Positions 1 to 6,221 of a DNA stretch of 11,106 bases are shown here, piece after piece (the first letter of the stretch is position 1; each line of letters opens with the position of its first letter). The notes below the pieces were generated by a model. It saw only the letters and a program-made list of their open reading frames with translations, was not told the DNA's origin and searched no databases. Made by a program: the position numbers and the translations under genes. This DNA comes from Cytophagaceae bacterium (GTDB lineage Bacteria; Bacteroidota; Bacteroidia; Cytophagales; Spirosomataceae), in contig CANHKE010000017.1 of NCBI GenBank assembly GCA_947461155.1, positions 1 through 11,106 on the forward strand, in the 5' to 3' direction.

Positions 1-1102
1 AATTGAGTTTGATTATTCGTGTGTCCACGGAGTTTTGGCAGCGAAAGAGGCGGGTTATGAGACGATTATGATTAACTCGAATCCGGAGACTGTGTCGACC
101 GACTTTGATATTGCCGATAAATTATATTTTGAGCCTGTATTTTGGGAGCATGTGTATGACATCATCCAGCATGAAAAACCAGAAGGGGTAATTGTACAGT
201 TGGGTGGTCAAACGGCCTTGAAATTAGCGGAGAAATTATCGAAGTATGGGATTAAGATTTTAGGTACTTCGTATGAGGCACTTGATTTGGCGGAAGATCG
301 CGGCGCGTTCTCGAGCTTATTGAAAGACTTAGGCATTCCATATCCGAAATTTGGCGTGTGTGAAGATGCGGATAATGCGGTGGCTTTAGGTCGCGAATTG
401 GGATATCCGTTGTTGGTTCGTCCGTCGTATGTATTGGGTGGTCAGTCGATGAAGATTGTCATCAACGAGCAGGAATTGGAGCAACATGTGGTCGACATTT
501 TACGCGATATTCCGGGCAATAAAATTTTATTGGATCACTTCTTGGAGAACGCGATTGAAGCGGAGGCGGATGCGATTTGCGATGGGGAAGATGTGTACAT
601 CATTGGTATGATGGAGCATATTGAACCAGCTGGTATTCACTCAGGTGATTCACACTCGGTATTGCCTCCATTTGATTTGTCTGAAAATGTCATGAAGCAA
701 ATCGAGGATCACACGCGTAAAATTGCTGTGGCACTGAAGACCAAAGGCTTATTGAATATTCAGTTTGCGGTCAAAGACGAAGTGGTGTACATTATTGAAG
801 CGAATCCACGTGCCTCACGGACGGTACCATTTATTTGCAAGGCGTACCAAGAGCCGTATGTGAATTATGCGACAAAGGTGATGTTAGGAGATAAGAAGGT
901 GAAAGACTTTAATTTCAAGCCGGTGAAAAAGGGATTTGCGATCAAGATTCCGGTATTTTCGTTCTCTAAATTCCCGAATGTGAATATGGAATTGGGGCCT
1001 GAGATGAAGTCAACGGGTGAGGCGATTTATTTCATTGATGATTTGAAAGATGATTTCTTCCGTAAGGTTTATGGAGAGCGAAATTTATATCTAAGCAGAT
1101 AA
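1..1102 (+). CDS. carB: Carbamoyl-phosphate synthase large subunit, C-terminal part (5' end outside window)
   Basis: The reading frame is open from base 2, so the gene begins upstream; 366 C-terminal codons are present. CarB takes ammonia from the glutaminase subunit CarA and makes carbamoyl phosphate from bicarbonate and two ATP, for pyrimidine and arginine synthesis in the cytoplasm. Visible CarB landmarks are the linker block FDYSCVHG near the left edge, INSNPETVSTDFD, the ATP-grasp region of the second (carbamate-phosphorylating) half with VRPSYVLGGQSM, and the metal/ATP-binding block EANPRASRTVPF. The protein stops about 25 residues after LGPEMKSTGEA. In E. coli CarB that block is followed by roughly 130-140 more residues forming the MGS-like allosteric domain, which is absent here. 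To my knowledge shorter CarB proteins are normal in part of the Bacteroidota, so I do not call it broken. The stop is one base before the next start codon, which suggests translational coupling. Identification is very secure. Confidence 0.97.
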   Translation, partial: IEFDYSCVHGVLAAKEAGYETIMINSNPETVSTDFDIADKLYFEPVFWEHVYDIIQHEKPEGVIVQLGGQTALKLAEKLSKYGIKILGTSYEALDLAEDRGAFSSLLKDLGIPYPKFGVCEDADNAVALGRELGYPLLVRPSYVLGGQSMKIVINEQELEQHVVDILRDIPGNKILLDHFLENAIEAEADAICDGEDVYIIGMMEHIEPAGIHSGDSHSVLPPFDLSENVMKQIEDHTRKIAVALKTKGLLNIQFAVKDEVVYIIEANPRASRTVPFICKAYQEPYVNYATKVMLGDKKVKDFNFKPVKKGFAIKIPVFSFSKFPNVNMELGPEMKSTGEAIYFIDDLKDDFFRKVYGERNLYLSR

Positions 1103-1103
1103 G

Positions 1104-1355
1104 ATGTTAAAACTTATTGCCCTTATTTTAGTTTTTATCTACGTGGTGATGCCCTTGCTTCGTTTTTTGATGAAGGCATTTGTCATTACGCAGGTGCATA
1201 AAAAGATGTCGGAGCAAGAAATTCGCTCGAAGCAGCATGCGGCTAAGTCTCGCAAAGAAGGTACGATAGATGTCGATTATGTGCCGCCGAAAACGAAGGC
1301 GAAATCGGATGATGTCGCAGGTGATTATGTTCCTTATGAAGAAGTAAAAGATTAA
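1104..1355 (+). CDS. Small membrane protein, DUF4834-like
   Basis: This is an 83-residue protein of unknown function. Residues 3-28 are strongly hydrophobic (LIALILVFIYVVMPLLRFLM) and should form one N-terminal membrane helix. The rest is a soluble, lysine-rich tail. That tail carries two similar short blocks, IDVDYVPPKTK and AGDYVPYEEVKD, near its middle and its end. A membrane helix followed by a basic stretch and DYVP / YVxYEEVK blocks resembles the Bacteroidota family DUF4834. I make that assignment from memory of the family, not from a search. The start codon lies one base after the carB stop, and the stop lies one base before the next gene, so the three are probably translated from one message. 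Proximity to carB says nothing firm about function. No Shine-Dalgarno sequence is visible, so re-initiation after carB is likely. Confidence 0.82.
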   Translation: MLKLIALILVFIYVVMPLLRFLMKAFVITQVHKKMSEQEIRSKQHAAKSRKEGTIDVDYVPPKTKAKSDDVAGDYVPYEEVKD

Positions 1356-1356
1356 T

Positions 1357-1659
1357 ATGGTTAAGCGTATATTTCTTTATTTCATGTTATTTGTTTGTCT
1401 TTTAACGAAGGATGGAATTTCGTACGCCTTTGATAAATTGAAAGAGAATTCAGAAATTTCATTCCTCAATAATGTGGAGTGGGAAGATTCCGCGGAAGAA
1501 GAAGGCTCAACGGAAGACTGGCTGAATCATTCCTCTTTTGTCGACTTAGTTCCTCAAAAACCTTTTGAAAAATTAGTAAATCCCTCATTCCCTGATCGGA
1601 ATGTGTCTAAGTTACAAGTGCTCCTTGAGCTGGTGAGTCCCCCACCCCGCATCGCGTAA
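1357..1659 (+). CDS. Small acidic exported protein of unknown function
   Basis: I do not recognise this 100-residue protein. It starts with a standard signal peptide: positive MVKR, a hydrophobic run FLYFMLFVCLL, and a probable cleavage site after SYA near residue 24. The predicted mature part, about 76 residues, is acidic by my count (15 Asp/Glu against 7 Lys/Arg), with an acidic cluster EDSAEEE near residues 43-49. It ends in a proline-rich tail, LLELVSPPPRIA. It has no cysteine after the signal region and no second membrane segment, so a soluble periplasmic protein is the simplest reading. The start is one base after the DUF4834-like gene, which ties it to the carB transcript. A 76-base gap separates it from the next gene. 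Its stop codon sits inside a 14-bp palindrome. Evidence that it is real: signal peptide, tight spacing and same strand. Function is unknown. Confidence 0.7.
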   Translation: MVKRIFLYFMLFVCLLTKDGISYAFDKLKENSEISFLNNVEWEDSAEEEGSTEDWLNHSSFVDLVPQKPFEKLVNPSFPDRNVSKLQVLLELVSPPPRIA

Positions 1660-1666
1660 TTACGCG
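1653..1666. promoter_or_regulatory. Perfect 14-bp palindrome over the stop codon of the small acidic protein gene
   Basis: CGCGTAATTACGCG reads identically on both strands and contains the TAA stop at 1657-1659. Perfect dyad symmetry with no spacer suits a dimeric DNA-binding protein. As RNA it could form only a 5-bp stem with an AATT loop and no U-run follows, so an intrinsic terminator is unlikely. It lies 70 bases upstream of the first gene of the efflux group, where an operator would be plausible. No binding protein can be named. Confidence 0.35.
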
Positions 1667-1735
1667 TGCAAATTTGAAACAAAATCAGAATAATTTCTTG
1701 TCACGTATGCTTTTTAAGTATACACACTAAACGGT
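1660..1735 (+). promoter_or_regulatory. Intergenic region ahead of the efflux operon; possible weak promoter
   Basis: This 76-base, AT-rich gap is the only sizeable space between the carB group and the efflux genes, so an efflux promoter probably lies here. I see no clean Bacteroidota promoter. The best -7 candidate is TATGCTTT at 1706-1713, 22 bases before the start codon, which misses two of the six fixed TAnnTTTG positions. A TTTG at 1673-1676 is too far upstream to be its -33 partner. An imperfect inverted pair, GTATGC (1705-1710) and GTATAC (1718-1723), overlaps this stretch and could be an operator half-site pair. All of this is tentative. Confidence 0.25.
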
Positions 1736-1990
1736 ATGAAAATATACGCCTCTGCGTCTATGTTTATCTGTATGGTTTTTTATGGGATGGCTCAGGGAAA
1801 GCACTATAAAAACCAGATAAATAGGACATTGAAAGAAAACAACTTGATTGAAAAACGGGTGGAAATAAACGAAACGAAATCTAATAATCAAACCCCGAAG
1901 TATCGAGTTAACAAACCTAATATTGATTGGGTGGATACATTTAAAACGCAAACTCCTTCCTACAAACAACATGGAGGAAGCCCAAACTAA
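1736..1990 (+). CDS. Small basic exported protein leading the efflux operon
   Basis: I do not recognise this 84-residue protein. The N-terminus looks like a signal peptide: MK, a hydrophobic stretch through SMFICMVFYG, and a likely cleavage after GMA at about residue 19, leaving a mature protein that begins QGKHYKNQ. The mature part is polar, rich in Asn, Lys and Thr, and basic by my count (9 Lys and 3 Arg against 6 Asp/Glu). It contains one Trp in IDWVDTF and ends QHGGSPN. It has no cysteine after the signal and no second membrane segment. The gene is visibly richer in A than its neighbours. It ends 6 bases before the start of the efflux adaptor gene, so it is very probably co-transcribed with the pump. 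A role as a periplasmic accessory to the pump is inference from position only. A minus-strand ORF covers the same bases but lacks any gene-like context. Confidence 0.62.
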   Translation: MKIYASASMFICMVFYGMAQGKHYKNQINRTLKENNLIEKRVEINETKSNNQTPKYRVNKPNIDWVDTFKTQTPSYKQHGGSPN

Positions 1991-1996
1991 GTAGAT

Positions 1997-3100
1997 ATGA
2001 AAAAATACCTATTCGGATTATTGCTTTTGACCGCCTGCACGGCCAAAAAAGAGGAGACTCAGGAAATCCAAACCTTGGAGGTTTCCTCGCCTATTTCAGT
2101 AGATACGACAATCCAGCAAGAATTTGTGGCGGATATTCACGCTGTTCAGAATGTCGAGATTCGCGCACGGGTCAAAGGATACCTCGATCGCATTCTGGTG
2201 GATGAAGGTAAGCAGGTCAAAAAAGGCCAAATCATGTTTACGATAAATAGTCAAGAATATGTGGCTGATCTAGCCCGAGCAAAAGCTGTTTTAAGCCAGG
2301 CTTCAGCCGAACTGAAGGCAGAAGATTTGACATTGGTGAATACACGTTTGCTGGTGGACAAGAATGTCATTTCAAAAAACCAATTAGCGATCTCGCTCGC
2401 GAAAGTAGATGGATTAAAAGCCAAGCGCGAGGAGGCTTTAGCGCATGTACGTGCCGCCGAATTAAAGGTGGAGCACTCGAATATCCGCGCACCATTCGAC
2501 GGTATCGTGGACCGTTTGCCTTTTAAACGAGGTAGCTTGGTCGATGAAGGAACGTTGCTGACAACACTTTCAGATAACCACAATGTATATGCTTATTTCA
2601 ATGTATCTGAACAAGAATATTTGGCATTTAGTGAGCAGGGTGGTGTGAATAAATCAGCGACTGTGGAACTGGTTCTGGCCAATGGAGAGACCTATCCGGA
2701 AAAGGGTTTGGTCGAAACCATTGAAGGAGAGTTCGATAAAAATACGGGAAATATTGCCTTCCGTGCCCGCTTCTCGAATCCAGATAAGCTCTTGCGCCAT
2801 GGGGCATCGGGTAAAGTGCAATTGCCAAAAAAAGTAAATGGCTATTGGGCAATTCCGCAAAAATCCGTCTTCGAGATTCAAGAAAAAAGCTACGTGTTTG
2901 TTAAATCACCATCGGGTGAAGTCAAGATGAAAAGCATCGTTCCTGACTTGCGAATACCTCATTTTTACTTGGTTAAATCTGGTTTTTCAGCGAAAGATAC
3001 CGTGTTAATTGAAGGGATTCAATTAGTGAAGCAAGGTCAAAAAATCAAGTCGACCTTCAAGCCGATGCGCCAGTTATTAACCGACTATAAAGCAATTTAA
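1997..3100 (+). CDS. RND efflux periplasmic adaptor (membrane fusion protein, AcrA/MexA family), lipoprotein
   Basis: This 367-residue protein is the adaptor that links the inner-membrane RND pump to the outer-membrane channel. Residues 1-13 form a lipoprotein signal with lipobox LTAC, so Cys14 should be lipidated and anchor the protein. The domain order is the usual one. The first half of the lipoyl/barrel-sandwich domain is at about 48-88 (VEIRARVKGYLDRILVDEG). An alpha-helical hairpin follows at about 90-160, and the second lipoyl half at 162-192 (IRAPFDGIVDRLPFKRGSLV). Then come a beta-barrel at about 195-280 and a membrane-proximal domain to about 355. At the hairpin tip the Leu and Ser of the R-x3-L-x6-S channel-docking motif align with L119 and S126. 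The Arg position holds N115, with an Arg two residues later. The chosen start gives the lipobox directly. The stop is one base before the pump start codon. The family is certain; the substrates are not. Confidence 0.95.
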   Translation: MKKYLFGLLLLTACTAKKEETQEIQTLEVSSPISVDTTIQQEFVADIHAVQNVEIRARVKGYLDRILVDEGKQVKKGQIMFTINSQEYVADLARAKAVLSQASAELKAEDLTLVNTRLLVDKNVISKNQLAISLAKVDGLKAKREEALAHVRAAELKVEHSNIRAPFDGIVDRLPFKRGSLVDEGTLLTTLSDNHNVYAYFNVSEQEYLAFSEQGGVNKSATVELVLANGETYPEKGLVETIEGEFDKNTGNIAFRARFSNPDKLLRHGASGKVQLPKKVNGYWAIPQKSVFEIQEKSYVFVKSPSGEVKMKSIVPDLRIPHFYLVKSGFSAKDTVLIEGIQLVKQGQKIKSTFKPMRQLLTDYKAI

Positions 3101-3101
3101 G

Positions 3102-6100
3102 ATGGTCCAACAATTCATAACTCGACCGGTATTGTCGATCGTTGTATCGATCTTTATCGTGATTTTAGGGGTTATTGCGATGCAGCAATTGCCCATTACG
3201 CAGTTTCCAGATATCGTTCCGCCAGCTGTAACGGTTACCACGAAGTATACCGGAGCGAATGCAGAAGTATGTGCTAAGGCCGTGGTGACTCCGCTGGAGC
3301 GGGCGATCAACGGCGTAGCCGGAATGACTTATATGACTTCGGTTTCTGGTAACGATGGAACGAGTATTATTCAGGTGTATTTTGAGGTGGGGACAGATCC
3401 CGATGTGGCAGCGGTCAATGTGCAAACGCGTGTTCAAACGGTACTGGATGAATTGCCTGAAGAGGTAATTAAAGCTGGTGTGATTACCGAAAAAGAGGTT
3501 AATAGTATGCTCTTGTACGTGAATCTATTGAGTGAAGATTCCGACATCGACGAGAAGTTTATTTACAATTTTGCGGACATTAATGTGCTTCCTGAATTGA
3601 AACGGATCGATGGGGTCGGTTTTGCGGACATCATGGGCCAGCGTGAATATGCAATGCGTATTTGGTTGCATCCGGATCGCTTATTTGCTTATAAGCTTTC
3701 CGCGGAAGATGTCATTCAAGCGATGCGCAATCAAAATGTGGAAGCGGCTCCCGGGAAAATTGGGGAAAGTTCAGGCAAACATCCACAAGCTTTGCAATAC
3801 GTCATGCGCTATACCGGGAAATTTACCCAAGTGGCTGAATATGAAAATTTAGTCATTAAGGCGACAGAGACGGGCCAAATATTACGCTTGAAAGATTTGG
3901 CAGATGTGGAATTTGGGTCCTTGGATTATGATGTGCTTTCAAAGGAAAATGGCCGACCGTCCGCTGCGATTTTATTAAAGCAGCGACCAGGTTCAAACGC
4001 GGCGGAAGTCATTGACAATGTGAAAAAACGTTTGGCAGAATTGAAAACGACAACCTTCCCGCCGGGCATGGGTTTTACGATTTCTTATGACGTTTCCCGT
4101 TTCTTGGATGCTTCAATTCATGAGGTAATTAAGACCTTATTGGAGGCCTTTTTACTCGTGGCTTTGGTCGTATTTATTTTCTTGCAAGATTGGCGCGCGA
4201 CCCTCGTACCAATTATCGCGGTGCCCGTTTCACTCGTGGGAACGTTTACTTTTATGCTTGCCTTCGGGTTTTCGATTAACTTATTGACCTTGTTCTCCTT
4301 GGTATTAGCCATCGGAATTGTGGTCGATAATGCGATTGTCGTCGTCGAGGCCGTTCATGCCAAAATGGAGGAAAAAGATATGCCTGTGTTAGCTGCCACG
4401 CAAGAAGCGATGCAGGAAATTTCCGGAGCGATTTTAGCGATTACCTTGGTGATGGGCGCGGTGTTTGTGCCGGTAGCATTTTTGTCGGGACCAATTGGGG
4501 TGTTTTTCCGACAGTTCTCTGTAACGATGGCGATATCCATTGCATTATCTGGTTTGACAGCTTTGACTTTGACTCCCGCACTTTGCGTGTTATTATTGAA
4601 AAAACCGGAACACAACCAAAAGAATTGGTTAGGGAAATTCTTTCATGCATTTAACCAACGATATGATCAAATCGCTCAAAAGTATTTGGTTTGGGTAGGG
4701 GCGTTAATTAGTAAACGAATGTTGATGTGGTTGATCTTGCTAGGATCTGTCGCAGGCACCGTGGTTTTATCAGGAATTGTACCGAGTGGATTTATTCCGT
4801 CAGAGGATCAAGGAACTTTATATGTGAACGCAACTACTCCGGCAGGGGCAACGTTAGAGCGGACGGAAGGGGTAATGGATCAGGTGTTTAAGTCGATCAA
4901 AGGCGTCGATGCGATTGAGTCCTTTTCGACTTTAGCCGGTTTTAGTTTATTAACCGATGGTTCAGGCGCTTCATATGGAACGGGAATTATCACCTTGAAA
5001 CCTTGGGAGGAACGCAAGGAGACCGTGGATGAATTGACGGAAATCATTCGGGCGAAAACAAATGGCATCAAGGATGCGAGCATTCAATTTTTTCCACCTC
5101 CGGCTGTTCCGGGATTTGGAAATGCCTCTGGTTTTGAATTTCGGATTCAAGATCGAACCGGTACCGGTGATTTACAGAAGTTGGCATCCGTTTCCAATGA
5201 CTTCGCCAAGAAACTCAATGAAGTTCCTGAGATTCAGAATACCTTCTCAAGTTTTGACCCAAGTTTCCCGCAATACATGCTGGAAGTGGATCAGGAGGCT
5301 GCTGCTCAAAAAGGCGTACATGTTTTGCCAGCCATGGATAACCTGCAAACCTTGCTGGGTAGCTTCTATGCTACGAATTTCATTCGCTTTGGTCAGATGT
5401 ACAAAGTGATGGTGCAAGTGGACCCGCGTTACCGCGCGCATCCCGAAGATGTGTTGAAGTTTTATGCGAAAAATAAAGCAGGCGAAATGGTTCCCTATTC
5501 TTCTTTTGTGAAGATGAAACGGGTATATGGTCCCGAGCAATTTACGCGGTACAACATGTTTACCTCGGCGATGGTAAATGGCGAACCAGCGCCAGGTTTT
5601 AGTTCCGGAGCTGTGTTGGATATTATTCGTGCGCAGGCTTTGAAAAGCCTTCCGCGCGGATATACACTCGAATGGTCCGGCATGACGCGCGAGGAAGATC
5701 TAGCTGGGAATCAGGCGATTTTCATTTTTGCAATCTGTTTATTGTTCGTTTACCTTTTGTTAGCGGCACAATATGAATCCTTCTTGTTGCCGTTCCCTGT
5801 ATTGCTTTTCCTGCCGATGGGGGCGATGGGAACCTATGCGTTCTTGTATCTTTTTGGTTTGCAGAACAATATTTATGCGCAAGTAGCATTGGTGATGTTG
5901 ATTGGTTTATTAGGGAAGAACGCGATCTTGATTGTCGAGTTTGCAATCGCGAAACAAAAGGAAGGCGCATCGATTATCGAAGCTGCCAAAGATGGGGCCT
6001 TCTCGCGTTTGCGTCCAATTTTGATGACTTCATTTGCATTTGTTGCGGGCTTAATTCCGCTGATGATTGCTTCGGGCGCTGGGGCGATTGGAAATCGGAC

Positions 6101-6221
6101 GATTGGTACAGCCTCTGCTGGTGGGATGATTTTAGGGACAATAGGTGGTTTATTAGTTATTCCGGGATTGTATGTGGTGTTCGCGACACTCTCGGCTAAA
6201 TGGTCTAAAAATGAAAAATAG
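3102..6221 (+). CDS. RND multidrug efflux pump, inner-membrane subunit (HAE1/AcrB-MexB family)
   Basis: At 1039 residues this is normal length for an AcrB-type pump, a trimer that expels hydrophobic compounds using the proton gradient. It starts with the conserved FITRPVLSIVVSIFI helix. A first large periplasmic loop follows (QLPITQFPDIVPPAVTV, then TPLERAINGVAGMTYMTS). Transmembrane segments 2-6 lie at about 340-500, and TM7 at about 545-565. A second periplasmic loop contains SGFIPSEDQGTLYV and GSGASYGTGIITLKPW. The last five helices lie at about 870-1030. Proton-relay residues seen are D409 in TM4, K939 in TM10 (GKNAILIVEF), and the Arg and Thr in RLRPILMTSFAF. The TM4 motif reads VVDNAIVVVE, so the second Asp of the usual Asp-Asp pair (AcrB D407/D408) is Asn410. 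The gene overlaps the outer-membrane factor gene by 11 bases. The family is certain; the substrate range and the effect of the Asn are not. Confidence 0.97.
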   Translation: MVQQFITRPVLSIVVSIFIVILGVIAMQQLPITQFPDIVPPAVTVTTKYTGANAEVCAKAVVTPLERAINGVAGMTYMTSVSGNDGTSIIQVYFEVGTDPDVAAVNVQTRVQTVLDELPEEVIKAGVITEKEVNSMLLYVNLLSEDSDIDEKFIYNFADINVLPELKRIDGVGFADIMGQREYAMRIWLHPDRLFAYKLSAEDVIQAMRNQNVEAAPGKIGESSGKHPQALQYVMRYTGKFTQVAEYENLVIKATETGQILRLKDLADVEFGSLDYDVLSKENGRPSAAILLKQRPGSNAAEVIDNVKKRLAELKTTTFPPGMGFTISYDVSRFLDASIHEVIKTLLEAFLLVALVVFIFLQDWRATLVPIIAVPVSLVGTFTFMLAFGFSINLLTLFSLVLAIGIVVDNAIVVVEAVHAKMEEKDMPVLAATQEAMQEISGAILAITLVMGAVFVPVAFLSGPIGVFFRQFSVTMAISIALSGLTALTLTPALCVLLLKKPEHNQKNWLGKFFHAFNQRYDQIAQKYLVWVGALISKRMLMWLILLGSVAGTVVLSGIVPSGFIPSEDQGTLYVNATTPAGATLERTEGVMDQVFKSIKGVDAIESFSTLAGFSLLTDGSGASYGTGIITLKPWEERKETVDELTEIIRAKTNGIKDASIQFFPPPAVPGFGNASGFEFRIQDRTGTGDLQKLASVSNDFAKKLNEVPEIQNTFSSFDPSFPQYMLEVDQEAAAQKGVHVLPAMDNLQTLLGSFYATNFIRFGQMYKVMVQVDPRYRAHPEDVLKFYAKNKAGEMVPYSSFVKMKRVYGPEQFTRYNMFTSAMVNGEPAPGFSSGAVLDIIRAQALKSLPRGYTLEWSGMTREEDLAGNQAIFIFAICLLFVYLLLAAQYESFLLPFPVLLFLPMGAMGTYAFLYLFGLQNNIYAQVALVMLIGLLGKNAILIVEFAIAKQKEGASIIEAAKDGAFSRLRPILMTSFAFVAGLIPLMIASGAGAIGNRTIGTASAGGMILGTIGGLLVIPGLYVVFATLSAKWSKNEK

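Noticed and set aside
1653..1666. Palindrome read as an intrinsic terminator
   Set aside because: Only a 5-bp stem is possible once a loop is allowed, and no T-run follows.
1727..1972. 81-codon minus-strand frame antisense to the small basic exported protein
   Set aside because: The plus-strand frame has a signal peptide, an in-operon position and a 6-base gap to the adaptor gene. The minus frame has none of these and runs against all neighbours.
6172..6210. Upstream start for the outer-membrane factor gene
   Set aside because: It would place a polar extension before a clear lipoprotein signal peptide. The ATG at 6211 gives the expected N-terminus.
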